Assembly (NCBI GenBank): GCA_035760705.1 | Contig: DASTSL010000035.1 | Span: 1 to 64,000, forward strand | Reading direction: 5' to 3' | From: Allomeiothermus sp035760705 | GTDB taxonomy: Bacteria > Deinococcota > Deinococci > Deinococcales > Thermaceae | Length of the DNA: 64,000 nt | Shown: one piece after another, positions 1-8,197 of the stretch | Layout of the letters: every line of letters starts with the position of its first letter | Position numbering within the stretch: position 1 is the first letter of the stretch | Program-made: the position numbers and the translations under genes | The notes under the pieces: model-generated | Databases searched by the model: none | What the model was told of the DNA's origin: nothing | Seen by the model: only the letters and a program-made list of their open reading frames with translations

Positions 1-110
1 GTGATCCCGTTAACCTCGAGCATCTTTGCCAAAAGCTCCCGCGTCCCCGCGAGGATCGCCTCGCGGGTATCTTCTTCGACGGTGATCGCACCCCGGATGC
101 CCCGGACCAT
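1..110 (-). CDS. aroH: Chorismate mutase, AroH type (N-terminal part only)
   Basis: The reverse strand from 110 reads MVRGIRGAITVEEDTREAI..., the characteristic N-terminus of the small trimeric AroH chorismate mutases (chorismate to prephenate, phenylalanine/tyrosine synthesis, cytoplasm). Only about 36 of the usual 120 or so residues lie in the window, so the conserved active-site arginines further on cannot be checked. The ATG at 110 is preceded on its own strand by a -10-like TAGCAT six bases upstream, so the mRNA is probably leaderless. The gene is divergent from the PIG-L deacetylase gene. Confidence 0.85.
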   Translation of the reverse strand, partial: MVRGIRGAITVEEDTREAILAGTRELLAKMLEVNGI

Positions 111-154
111 GGGAGTATGCTAAACGCTAAACGCCAAACGCTCAATGTTGGCCG

Positions 155-192
155 TAAGCGATAAGCCATGAGCTTTATTTGCTTATCGCTTA
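155..192. repeat. Perfect 12-bp inverted repeat between divergent genes
   Basis: TAAGCGATAAGC (155-166) and GCTTATCGCTTA (181-192) are perfect inverted arms with a 14-base spacer. It lies between the divergent aroH and deacetylase genes, so it may be an operator or cruciform. There is no U-tract, which argues against a terminator. Function is inferred only from position. Confidence 0.5.
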
Positions 193-240
193 TAGCCCTT
201 TCAACGTTGGACGTAGGCGGATGACGTTAGACTGTATTCC

Positions 241-1074
241 ATGCGTCTCATGGCTATCTTCCCTCACCCTGACGACGAGATCGGAACCGCCGGAACCCTC
301 GCCAAGCACGCCCGCCGGGGCGACGCGGTCAAGCTGATCTGGCTCACCCGGGGCGAACTCGCCAGTCAGTTTGGCGACGCCCCGCCCGAGGAGGTAGCCC
401 AAGTCCGCGAGGGCCACGGGCACGCGGTAGCCGAGATCATCGGGGCCGAGTACGAGTTTTTGGGTTACCCCGATGCCGGGCTCACCGGGGGGCGCGAAGA
501 AGCGCTGGTGCTGGCCCGTAAAATCGCTGCCTGGAAACCCGACGTAGTCTTCACCTGGGACCCCTACGACGTCCACCCCGATCACCGCGCGGCCTACTGG
601 GCCACGCTCTCGGCGCTCAAGTTTTGCCGCATTCCCAAGCTGGTGGGAGCCAGGGCCCAACCTCCTGAGCCTAAATCAGCTTCCATGGAGGCGTCTTTTC
701 CCGACGACAGTCGGGTGGCGTCTTTTCCCGACGACAGTCGGGTGGATGGCACCAACATCGTGGATTCGTCGCCTCAGCCCGAGGGCATGGGGGGAAGCAC
801 CGGGGGCGTCGCGCTCGAGGCCCATCGCTCCCCTGTCCGCCTCCTGCACTACTACCGCAACGATTTGCCGCGGCCTGCCGTGTACGTGGACATCAGCGAG
901 ACCATCGACGTGGCCGAGCAGGTCTTCAGGCTGTACCAGGCTTTTTATCGCTGGGAATACTCTCCCGAGGCCTTTCGGGCGAACCGGGCTCGGCTGGGTC
1001 AGGAGGCGGGGGTGAAGTTTGCAGAGCGCTTTCAAAGCGAGGGCCCTCTGCCACTGGCGTATTTACCGGGCTGA
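241..1074 (+). CDS. PIG-L/LmbE family deacetylase (BshB-like)
   Basis: Zinc-dependent N-deacetylase of the PIG-L fold, the family of bacillithiol-pathway BshB and other GlcNAc-X deacetylases; cytoplasmic. The N-terminal FPHPDDE metal motif (residues 8-14) and the later YDVHPDHR motif give the metal and catalytic residues. Bacillithiol occurs in the related Deinococcus, so BshB is a reasonable but unproven substrate guess. Residues about 140-195 form a low-complexity insert that homologues would not need; it includes a 27-bp tandem duplication (691-744) that repeats ASFPDDSRV. TAGACT seven bases before the ATG suggests leaderless expression. The 3' end overlaps the convergent ClC gene by 149 bp. 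Confidence 0.8.
   Translation: MRLMAIFPHPDDEIGTAGTLAKHARRGDAVKLIWLTRGELASQFGDAPPEEVAQVREGHGHAVAEIIGAEYEFLGYPDAGLTGGREEALVLARKIAAWKPDVVFTWDPYDVHPDHRAAYWATLSALKFCRIPKLVGARAQPPEPKSASMEASFPDDSRVASFPDDSRVDGTNIVDSSPQPEGMGGSTGGVALEAHRSPVRLLHYYRNDLPRPAVYVDISETIDVAEQVFRLYQAFYRWEYSPEAFRANRARLGQEAGVKFAERFQSEGPLPLAYLPG
691..744 (+). repeat. 27-bp tandem duplication inside the PIG-L gene
   Basis: Two identical 27-bp units (691-717 and 718-744), each starting GCGTCTTTTCC and containing the hairpin CCCGAC-GACA-GTCGGG. The unit is a multiple of three, so the frame is kept, and each copy encodes ASFPDDSRV. Confidence 0.9.
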
Positions 1075-2371
1075 GGCCGTCGTCCACCCGCTGGGGTGCT
1101 TCGTCCGCGGGCAGGGTGTCGGCGGGAACCGGAGGTTCTTCCAGCGGCATGGGCAACTCGTCGGGGTAGGTCTGGGCGCTGGTGAGCGCGTAGGCCACGA
1201 ACACTGCGGGCAGCACCAGCGGGAGCTGGCTGTAGCCGCCGATCTCCCCGGCCAGCACCACCGCCGCGAAGGGGGCCCGGGCCACCCCCGCCAGCAGGGC
1301 GCACATCCCGGCCAGCGCGGTAACCTCTACCGGTGGGGCGAAGCTGGGCGCAGCCAGCGAGAGGATGAGCCCCAACAAACCGCCCATCGTGAGCGCGGGG
1401 GTGAGGTAGCCGCCGTAAGCCCGCACCCCGCCCGCCAGCACCAGGATCGCGAAGCGCACTAAAAACGCGATGGCCAGGAACTCGAGCCCCAAAATCGGGG
1501 AGAGCCCCAGTTGCACCCAGGCCAGCCCGTCGCCCAAAGCTTCTGGCAAAAACACCAGAGCCAGAGCCAGAGCCAGACCCAACAGTCCGTGCCGCAGGGG
1601 AAAGGGAACCGGGCGGATCCACCCGCCCAGGATGCGCGAGCCCTCGAGCCAGAGCGTGCCGATCCCTGCCGCCAGCAACCCGATCAGCAGACCAAAAGCC
1701 AGCTGCGCCCAGGAGATCGCCACCGAGGGCAGCTCGAGCAGGGGTTGGTAGCCGATCAGCGCCCCATACACGGTGAACCCGGCCAAAGCTCCGATCAGCG
1801 CCGGGGCCAAGGCGGTGACCTCGAGCACCAGCCCGCGAAATAAGATCTCGCTGGCCAGGAGGGCTCCCGCCACCGGGGCGTGAAAAGCTGCCGCGAAACC
1901 CGCCGCGATTCCCGCGAAGGGCAGGTATCGCCCGGACCCGCCGAGCGGGAATCGCCGCCCCACCGAGGCCCCCAGCCAGTGCCCGATCGCCACCATCGGC
2001 CCCTCGCGGCCCAACGGCGACCCCGCCGAAAGCTGCACCAGGCTGGCGAAGATGCCCCGGATGAACTCGATAAACCCGATGGGTCGGCCCTCGCGGTAGG
2101 CCTGCAAGAGCCAAGCCAACCCCCGCCCGGTACCCAGATAGCTGGCCAGCACGAACACCGCCGGGAGCAAGAGCATCAACAGCCAGTGGCGCGGCCCGCC
2201 GAAGACCTGGTTGAGCCCGCCCTCGCTCACTAAGCCCGGCGGCAAGTAGCCCAGCACGTCGCCCATGAAGAACCCCTGCAGGGTCCGCAGCAGCCAGGAA
2301 AACCCGGCCACCACGGCTCCCGAAAGGGCTCCGACCAGTGCGCTGTAGAGGATGAGGGGGCCGACCTGCAT
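926..2371 (-). CDS. ClC family chloride channel/transporter
   Basis: Polytopic inner-membrane protein of 481 residues with about ten hydrophobic segments. The ClC signature GREGP is present (in AGSPLGREGPMVAIG); its glutamate corresponds to the gating Glu of H+/Cl- exchangers, which favours an antiporter over a channel. The classical GSGIP loop is not obvious, as in some short ClC proteins. The ATG at 2371 is preceded by GAGG at good spacing; a TTG directly before it is less likely. The last 75 or so residues are a polar, proline- and acid-rich tail after the membrane domain, and its final 50 residues are read antisense to the end of the PIG-L gene. Confidence 0.85.
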   Translation of the reverse strand: MQVGPLILYSALVGALSGAVVAGFSWLLRTLQGFFMGDVLGYLPPGLVSEGGLNQVFGGPRHWLLMLLLPAVFVLASYLGTGRGLAWLLQAYREGRPIGFIEFIRGIFASLVQLSAGSPLGREGPMVAIGHWLGASVGRRFPLGGSGRYLPFAGIAAGFAAAFHAPVAGALLASEILFRGLVLEVTALAPALIGALAGFTVYGALIGYQPLLELPSVAISWAQLAFGLLIGLLAAGIGTLWLEGSRILGGWIRPVPFPLRHGLLGLALALALVFLPEALGDGLAWVQLGLSPILGLEFLAIAFLVRFAILVLAGGVRAYGGYLTPALTMGGLLGLILSLAAPSFAPPVEVTALAGMCALLAGVARAPFAAVVLAGEIGGYSQLPLVLPAVFVAYALTSAQTYPDELPMPLEEPPVPADTLPADEAPQRVDDGLSPVNTPVAEGPRFESALQTSPPPPDPAEPGSPERPRESIPSDKKPGTA

Positions 2372-2559
2372 CAATACCTCGCCAAAATCCTAAGTGTCTC
2401 GAGGATTCGGATTGACCGATACCGCCAGGTGCTCGAGGGGATTGTGCCCTGCTCCGTATGGGGGGTCATCAACAGCTCTGTCTTTCCGTCAACTCGGCTC
2501 GGCGCAACCTAGCTTCCATGTTGAGGCCTATCCGCCCAGATAACAAGCGCTACCACAAC

Positions 2560-3684
2560 TTAGGAGCCCTGCCAGATGTGGATCTGGGAGACGGGGGCTC
2601 CCCGGGTGAGCCGGGGCGGCTCGAGCCCCAGCACCCGGTAACCGCCCCGGGTCGCGGCCCGCACCAGCACCCGGAGGTCTACTTTATCCCACAGGAATAG
2701 GGCTTCATTCCTCACGTCGAGGTCGGGGGAGCTGGCCCTCGAGTCGGTGCCTAGCGCTACCTCGACGCCGTGTTTGAGGTACAAGCTCCAGGGGAACTCG
2801 CCACACTCGAGCCCTTCGTTGCTGCGGGGGCAGGAGACCACCTTGCAGCCGGATTGGGCGAGGGTTTGTACGTCTTGTTCGTCCACCTGCACAGCGTGGA
2901 CCAACCTCAGGTTCGGCCCCAGCACCCCCAGGTCGGCCAGATATTGCACCGGGGAAACCCCCGGCGTCTTCCAGTGGGGGCCACGATAGGGCTCGAGGAA
3001 CGGCACGAACGATCCCGTGTCGTGGCGCAAATACTCCACCTCGGCGGGGCTTTCGGCCAAGTGGATTTGCAGGGGGAAGCCCTCGAGCCTGGCGAACTCC
3101 GCCAGCTTCCTTAAAAGGGGGGCGCTCACGGTGTGGGCGGTGTGGGGGGAGATGCCTACCCTGACCTTTCCCTCGCGTTTTTTCCACTCGAGGAAGCGCG
3201 GTTTTACCGCGTCAAATACCTCCTTGGCCTTATCTGGATTGGCCCCGATCACCTCGCGGTAGGCCACCCCGGGCAACTCGGATTCCTCGAGCAGCCAGTC
3301 CATCACCTCGTCCCGTGCCACGATGTCCCCGAAGGCCCCCACGCCGATGGCCTTTAGTTCGGCATACCCGGTCTTGGCGGCCTCGAGGTTGCGTTTATCC
3401 GCGTTGCCGATCACGTAGTTCATAAAATCCACGTAATGCCCCCGGAAGTAGGGGAGGGCAGAGAGATCGAGGTGGGTGTGGGCGTTGACCGGGGCCGGGG
3501 TCAGGGCTTTCCCCTTGAAGATGACCTCGGCCTGGGGGAAGGCCCGGCGCAGTTCCTCGAGCCCCCCTACCCCCGCCACGTGCTCCCCGACCACCGCGAC
3601 GGCCCCGTTCAGCATCGGGGTGCCGAACCCGGCATACACCACCTCGGCAGTCCAGAGTCGGGGGGAGAGATCGCGAGGGTTCAT
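2560..3684 (-). CDS. Amidohydrolase-superfamily deaminase (cytosine/aminofutalosine deaminase-like)
   Basis: A 374-residue metal-dependent TIM-barrel hydrolase. Metal-ligand motifs are in order: NAHTHLDLS (near residue 69), IHLAES (near 208), the histidine of LVHAVQ, and GTDSRASSP for the catalytic aspartate. The pattern fits the chlorohydrolase/cytosine deaminase branch, which includes aminodeoxyfutalosine deaminase of the futalosine menaquinone route used in Thermaceae, but sequence alone does not settle the substrate. Its start overlaps the end of the upstream GNAT gene by 4 bp, so it is last in a three-gene operon with the GNAT and the racemase. A role in processing the same acylated compounds is possible. 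Confidence 0.75.
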   Translation of the reverse strand: MNPRDLSPRLWTAEVVYAGFGTPMLNGAVAVVGEHVAGVGGLEELRRAFPQAEVIFKGKALTPAPVNAHTHLDLSALPYFRGHYVDFMNYVIGNADKRNLEAAKTGYAELKAIGVGAFGDIVARDEVMDWLLEESELPGVAYREVIGANPDKAKEVFDAVKPRFLEWKKREGKVRVGISPHTAHTVSAPLLRKLAEFARLEGFPLQIHLAESPAEVEYLRHDTGSFVPFLEPYRGPHWKTPGVSPVQYLADLGVLGPNLRLVHAVQVDEQDVQTLAQSGCKVVSCPRSNEGLECGEFPWSLYLKHGVEVALGTDSRASSPDLDVRNEALFLWDKVDLRVLVRAATRGGYRVLGLEPPRLTRGAPVSQIHIWQGS

Positions 3685-4496
3685 GAAATTCGTTCCAGCA
3701 CGTACCGATTCGGGTTTCGTACGAAGTCTACTGCGCGATAGCCCCTGCTGAAGTAGTGACCGAAAAGCTGTCTCGAGTGGACGCGCCAGGCGTTTGCCAG
3801 GGCGGTGTCGGTGCTCAGGATTCGTCCCCAGTCCTCGGGGATTTGCAGGAGGAGGCGGGGGTTCTCGAGCGACAAATCCACCTGTATCGGTTCCTGGCCG
3901 TGCACCGCATTGACCTGGGGAATCCCGTCCACCTTGGCCTCGGGCTCCGGCGCGTAGATTCGCCGGTAGACCCGCTCGGAGTGCAGGTCCCAGACCGCGT
4001 AAGCCCGGTCGCTGGGGGCTCCGGCGTTGATCCCGCTCATCGGCCCGTAGCAGTTGGGGATGTACTCGTTCCAGGTCACGCCTAGCTTGCAGAGGTTGAA
4101 GCGGGCGTTGGCCCCGCGCAGGGGGTCGAAGGTCCAGACCACCTGCTGGTAGCCTTTACTGAGGCACCAGTCGCGTTGGAAGCGTTTGAGGAGCAAGGCG
4201 GCACTCGAGCCCCGGTACTCCTCGAGCACCCCCATCATGTGCGAGTGGTGGCGTTCGTTGCGGTGGGTAGGGAAGCCGAAGACGAAGCCCACCAGCTTCC
4301 CCTGAGTACCGGCGCTCGCCGGGTCGCTTCGCGACTGCACTTCGGTATAAGCCCCCGCCAGCAGCGCCCCCTCGTGCACCAGGGCCATCATCGAGCGGGC
4401 CGGCATCACGTCTTCGGGGTCGCCCCAGATGCGGCTTTGGAGTTCTTCGATGGGGAAGAAGTCTTCCGGGTCGTGGAGTTCTCGGATGACGATCAT
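3681..4496 (-). CDS. GNAT-family N-acyltransferase (COG3375-like)
   Basis: About 271 residues with a GNAT core: a beta-strand region VGFVFGFPTH, then HSHMMGVLEEYRGSSAALLLKR matching the acyl-CoA pyrophosphate-binding stretch. This subfamily is typically encoded next to N-acylamino acid racemase/OSBS. In Geobacillus kaustophilus such a protein was described as a D-amino acid N-succinyltransferase acting with the racemase, and the same adjacency occurs here. The start MIVIRELHD at 4496 is chosen for its fit to the fold and a nearby AAAGGT; an in-frame start at 4532 exists. Residues near 72-88 (TEVQSRSDPASAGTQ) look like an in-frame repeat insertion shared with the tRNA nucleotidyltransferase gene. 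Confidence 0.7.
   Translation of the reverse strand: MIVIRELHDPEDFFPIEELQSRIWGDPEDVMPARSMMALVHEGALLAGAYTEVQSRSDPASAGTQGKLVGFVFGFPTHRNERHHSHMMGVLEEYRGSSAALLLKRFQRDWCLSKGYQQVVWTFDPLRGANARFNLCKLGVTWNEYIPNCYGPMSGINAGAPSDRAYAVWDLHSERVYRRIYAPEPEAKVDGIPQVNAVHGQEPIQVDLSLENPRLLLQIPEDWGRILSTDTALANAWRVHSRQLFGHYFSRGYRAVDFVRNPNRYVLERIS
4304..4352 (-). repeat. In-frame palindromic insertion, copy A (in GNAT gene)
   Basis: On the minus strand the segment holds two small hairpins in tandem, GTCGC-GAA-GCGAC then CCGGC-GAGC-GCCGG, ending GGTACTCAG. It matches positions 25236-25287 at most bases and encodes nearly the same peptide (QSRSDPASAGTQ against KSHSDPASAGTQ). Two unrelated genes sharing this peptide points to a mobile or spreading repeat rather than homology. 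Confidence 0.75.
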
Positions 4497-4579
4497 CAGA
4501 CCTTTTGGAAAGCCACCTTTGTGCCGGGTCAAATCTTCGGGCCAGACTTGGCGATGAGCGATGAGCCAAAGAAGTTCGC

Positions 4580-5689
4580 TCAGACGCTCGAGATATATTC
4601 CGACTTCACCGCCAACTCGCTGATGAGGTCGCGCTTAGGCGTGACCCCGATGCCGGGGCCTTGCGGCACGGGCATCATCCCGCTGCTGGCCTCGAGCTTC
4701 TCCTCGATGATGTCCTCCTCCCAGTAGCGGCTGGCCGAGGAGGTGTCGCCCGGTTTGACAAACATCGGCAGGGTGGCGACGTGGATGTTGGTAGCCCGAC
4801 CGATCCCCGCCTCGAGCATCCCCCCCATCCATACCGGCAGCCCGTAGCTCTCGGTGATGTCGTGGACCTTGCGGCTCGCCAGGATGCCGCCCACCCGGGC
4901 CGGTTTGAGGTTGATGACCCGCCCCGCCCCGATCTCGAGGGCCTTCCGCGCGTCCTCGGGAGAAGTGATGGATTCGTCGAGGCAGAGCGAGGTCGAAATC
5001 TCCCGCTGGAGCCTGGCGTGATCCAGGATGTCGTCGAAGGCCAGAGGCTGCTCGATGTAGTCGAGCCCCACCGCGTCGAGCTTGCGGAACGTGGAGATGC
5101 TGTTGAGCGTGTAGGCCGAGTTCGCGTCCACGGTCAGGTTGGCCTCGGGGTAGGCTTCGCGCACCGCCATCAGGGGCTTCACGTCCCAGCCGGGTTTGAT
5201 CTTGAGCTTGACCCGCTTGTACCCGGCCTCGAGGCTTTTGCCTACGGCTTCCACCGTCGCCTCCAGCGAGCTTTGAATCCCCAGGCTCACGCCCACCGGG
5301 ATCTCGGTGCGCACCCCGCCGAGCACCTTCCAGAGCGGTTGGCCCAGGCTTTTTGTCCACAGGTCCCAGAAGGCCATCTCGAGCGCGGCCTTGGTCATCT
5401 TGTTGCCCCGGAACCCGCTGATCTCGGCCCAGAGTGCTTGGGGGTTGGCGAAGTCCTTGCCGATCACCTGGGGGATCAGCAGGTGCTCGAGCAGGTCCCA
5501 GGCTCCGGCGATGGTCTCCTCGCGGTAGTGCGGGGTGTGCTCCATGGTGGTCTCGGCGTAACCCTCCAAGCCTTCACCGTAGAGGGTCAGCACGATGATA
5601 TGGCGCTCGGTCTGTACCCCGAACGAGGTCTCGAAGCGGAACCTGAGCGGCAAGGTGATGAGCTTCATCTCGGCGGCTTCTATGCGCAT
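4580..5689 (-). CDS. menC: N-acylamino acid racemase / o-succinylbenzoate synthase
   Basis: Enolase-superfamily enzyme of 369 residues, the usual length. Catalytic residues of the muconate-lactonizing branch are visible: the KLKIKP lysine pair, metal ligands in TVDANSAY, YIEQPL and LCLDES, and the second acid/base lysine in INLKPARVGG. Members of this group have o-succinylbenzoate synthase activity, N-succinylamino acid racemase activity, or both. Thermaceae generally make menaquinone by the futalosine route, which would leave racemase as the main role, and the adjacent GNAT gene supports this. A TAGCAT box six bases before the ATG suggests a leaderless mRNA and makes it the first gene of the operon. 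Confidence 0.85.
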   Translation of the reverse strand: MRIEAAEMKLITLPLRFRFETSFGVQTERHIIVLTLYGEGLEGYAETTMEHTPHYREETIAGAWDLLEHLLIPQVIGKDFANPQALWAEISGFRGNKMTKAALEMAFWDLWTKSLGQPLWKVLGGVRTEIPVGVSLGIQSSLEATVEAVGKSLEAGYKRVKLKIKPGWDVKPLMAVREAYPEANLTVDANSAYTLNSISTFRKLDAVGLDYIEQPLAFDDILDHARLQREISTSLCLDESITSPEDARKALEIGAGRVINLKPARVGGILASRKVHDITESYGLPVWMGGMLEAGIGRATNIHVATLPMFVKPGDTSSASRYWEEDIIEEKLEASSGMMPVPQGPGIGVTPKRDLISELAVKSEYISSV

Positions 5690-5727
5690 GGACGTATGCT
5701 AACGCGTCGAGGGTCGAGGGTCGAGGG

Positions 5728-5748
5728 CTGCCGTACGACATACGGCAG
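5728..5748. repeat. 8-bp inverted repeat upstream of the racemase gene
   Basis: CTGCCGTA, five bases, TACGGCAG, between the divergent racemase and pxpA genes. It is preceded at 5706-5727 by three GTCGAGG-type direct repeats. Operator or simple hairpin; function unknown. Confidence 0.4.
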
Positions 5749-5859
5749 AAGCGAGCCGGTGGACTATGGCGTGTAGAAGTAGCTTTTCCCACGCGCCACT
5801 CGTCTTTCTTTGTATCACGTACCGCGTACGACCTCTCTCCTGACGTACAATCCAGCCAA

Positions 5860-6612
5860 ATGCGTATTGACCTCAACGCCGACGCTGGGGAGTCCTTCGG
5901 CAACTGGAGACTCGGAAACGACGAGGAGCTGTTCAAATACGTCACCTCGGCCAACCTGGCGTGCGGGTTCCACGCCGGAGACCCGCTCACCCTGCGCCAC
6001 AGCGTCGAGCTCTGTAAGCGGTTGGGGGTAGCGGCGGGGGCCCACCCTGGTTTCCCCGATTTGGTGGGGTTCGGGCGGCGAGAGATGGCGGCGACCCCTG
6101 ATGAGGTCTACGCCGACGTGCTTTACCAACTCGGGGCGCTCTCGGCGTTTTTGAAGCTCGAAGGCATTCCGCTCCACCACGTCAAAGCCCACGGAGCCCT
6201 CTATAACCGTGCGGCGAAGGATGCCGCCACCGCGAAGGCCATCGCCCAGGCCATCCGCGACTTCGACCCCGGCCTGCCGATGGTGGTGCTTCCGGGTACG
6301 CCGCTCGAGACCCAAGCCCTGGCCCTCGGCCTGCGGGCCGTCCGGGAAGCCTTCCCCGAGCGCGGTTACGCCCCGGATGGCCGCCTGGCCGCGCGGGGAA
6401 CCCCCCTCGCCATCATCCACGACCCCGAAGAGGCCGCCCGGCGGGCGGTGCGGATCGTCTTGGACGGCAAGCTCGAGGCCGTGGACGGTTCCGAGATTCG
6501 GCTCGAGGCCCAAACCCTCTGCATCCACGGCGACAACCCGGGTGCTCCCCAGATCGCCCGGCGGATTCGCCAAGCGCTGGAAGCCGAAGGCGTCGAGATC
6601 AGGGCCTTTTGA
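5860..6612 (+). CDS. pxpA: 5-oxoprolinase subunit A (LamB/YcsF family)
   Basis: A 250-residue cytoplasmic protein of the LamB/YcsF family, subunit A of the ATP-dependent bacterial 5-oxoprolinase that opens pyroglutamate to glutamate. It starts with the family signature IDLNADAGESFGNW and carries ACGFHAGDP, GAHPGFPD and VKAHGALYN, all conserved in the family. A TACAAT -10 box lies eight bases before the ATG, so a leaderless mRNA is likely. Its stop overlaps the start of pxpBC in TGATG, which implies translational coupling of the complex's subunits. Confidence 0.93.
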   Translation: MRIDLNADAGESFGNWRLGNDEELFKYVTSANLACGFHAGDPLTLRHSVELCKRLGVAAGAHPGFPDLVGFGRREMAATPDEVYADVLYQLGALSAFLKLEGIPLHHVKAHGALYNRAAKDAATAKAIAQAIRDFDPGLPMVVLPGTPLETQALALGLRAVREAFPERGYAPDGRLAARGTPLAIIHDPEEAARRAVRIVLDGKLEAVDGSEIRLEAQTLCIHGDNPGAPQIARRIRQALEAEGVEIRAF

Positions 6613-8132
6613 TGCGGCGGGGTTTTTACCTCTCGTTTTCGCAAAAGCTCGACCCGGCAGAGAACGCCCGGATTCATGCGCTGACGCATAGATTGCTCGA
6701 GCGCTTGCTCCCCGGCGTAACCGACTTGGTCCCCGGATACGTCAACTTGTACCTCGAGTTCGAGGATGCAGCGCTCTCGGAGTCCAGGGTCCGGCACTGG
6801 ATCGCGGAATATTCCCACGATTTACCTACGGAAACCTCGAGCGGGGTGGTCGAAATCCCGGTCCGCTACGACGGCGAAGATTTGCCTCGGATCGCCGAGC
6901 AGACCAAGCTGAGCCTGGAGGAGGTCATTCGGCGGCACTCGAGCCCCGGCTATTACGTCTACGCGGTGGGATTCACCCCCGGCTTTCCCTTCATGGGCGA
7001 GGTAGACCCGGCCTTGCGGTTGCCCCGCCGCTCCGTCCCGCGCAAACACGTCCCGGCCCACTCGGTGGCGATGGCGAACGCCCAGACCGGGATTTACCCG
7101 CTTGCCTCGCCGGGGGGCTGGCATCTGCTGGGGACGGCTCTCAAGTCGGTCTACGATCCCCACCGCCCCGAACCTTTCCTGCTCTCGCCCGCAGACACGG
7201 TTCGTTTCGTGCCCACCGAGGGGCCAACCCCGCCCGAACCCCAGACCCTCGAGCTTCTCCCTACCGAACCCCGCTATCCCGCCTTTCGGGTGCTTGAGCC
7301 CGGTCTACTCGACCTGGTGGTGGACGGGGGCCGAAGGATGGCCGGGCGCTTCGGCCTGGCTCAGTCCGGGCCGCTGGACCCGCGCTCGGCTCGAGTCGCC
7401 AACGCCCTCGTCGGCAACCCGGCGGATGCCCCGCTGCTCGAGCTGACCCTTAAGGGACCGGTGCTCGAGGCTTTGCGGGATACGGTGGTGGCTTTTGCAG
7501 GTTTCGCGATGCACCCCGAGCTGAACGGTGAGCCCGTCGCGGGCTACCAGAGCTTGGGACTGCGGCGGGGAGACGTGCTCTCGTTTCGGCCCACCGCGGA
7601 GGGGGTGCGTGGATATTTGGCGGTAGCCGGAGGGCTCGAGGGCCGCAGGTTTTTGGGCAGCGCCAGCACCGACCTCAGGGGGAAGATCGGGCGGCCCTTG
7701 AGGGCGGGGGATATCCTCGGGGTAAAAACGCCGCGTGAGGTCCGGCCTGGTTTTGCTTATTGGCCCTGGAGTTTGATGGACGAGGCTCGAGTCCGCATCC
7801 TTCCCGGCCCCCAGGCGAACAGAGAAGCTTTAGAAGCGTTGGCCTCGAGCACCTACAGCCTCGCCAGCGGGGATCGGATGGGTTTGCGGCTGGATGGGCC
7901 GAGCGTTCCCGGCGGTGAACTCATCAGCGAGCCTACCCCGCTGGGGGCTATTCAGGTGACCCCGGGTGGCCATCCGCTGATCCTGCTCAACGACCGGGGC
8001 CGGATCGGGGGCTATGCCAAGCCCGCCCTGGTGGACCCCAGGGATCTGCCGATTCTGGCACAGCTACGGCCAGGATCACCGATTCGCTTCCTCATAGCAG
8101 ATGAAATTCACGAGCAAAACATCGTGAAATAA
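6612..8132 (+). CDS. pxpBC: 5-oxoprolinase subunits B and C fused (KipI-KipA)
   Basis: One 506-residue protein joins subunit B (KipI/allophanate hydrolase subunit 1, residues about 1-205, with SSPGYYVYAVGFTPGFPFMG and PAHSVAMANAQTGIYP) to subunit C (KipA/AHS2, residues about 220-490, with AQSGPLDPRSARVANALVGN). With PxpA they form 5-oxoprolinase. The ATG of TGATG is preferred over the TTG three bases earlier. The last eight residues (IHEQNIVK) and the stop codon are encoded by a copy of the dispersed TTCACGA element, so the native C-terminus has been replaced or extended by the repeat. Confidence 0.9.
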   Translation: MRRGFYLSFSQKLDPAENARIHALTHRLLERLLPGVTDLVPGYVNLYLEFEDAALSESRVRHWIAEYSHDLPTETSSGVVEIPVRYDGEDLPRIAEQTKLSLEEVIRRHSSPGYYVYAVGFTPGFPFMGEVDPALRLPRRSVPRKHVPAHSVAMANAQTGIYPLASPGGWHLLGTALKSVYDPHRPEPFLLSPADTVRFVPTEGPTPPEPQTLELLPTEPRYPAFRVLEPGLLDLVVDGGRRMAGRFGLAQSGPLDPRSARVANALVGNPADAPLLELTLKGPVLEALRDTVVAFAGFAMHPELNGEPVAGYQSLGLRRGDVLSFRPTAEGVRGYLAVAGGLEGRRFLGSASTDLRGKIGRPLRAGDILGVKTPREVRPGFAYWPWSLMDEARVRILPGPQANREALEALASSTYSLASGDRMGLRLDGPSVPGGELISEPTPLGAIQVTPGGHPLILLNDRGRIGGYAKPALVDPRDLPILAQLRPGSPIRFLIADEIHEQNIVK

Positions 8133-8140
8133 TACACGAA
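8107..8140 (+). repeat. TTCACGA/TCGTGAA dispersed element, copy 1
   Basis: TTCACGA, 8 bases, TCGTGAA, followed at the family spacing by a degenerate third half-site. The family consensus is TTCACGA-N8 to N10-TCGTGA-N6-TCACWTA, whose last part is a CRP/FNR-like palindrome (CGTGA-N6-TCAC). This copy covers the 3' end of pxpBC, in the convergent gap with serS. Confidence 0.8.
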
Positions 8141-8197
8141 CTATATTTACTCTGCTCGAGTTTGGAGTAATGCTGGTCGAGCAGAAGGCTAATTCGG

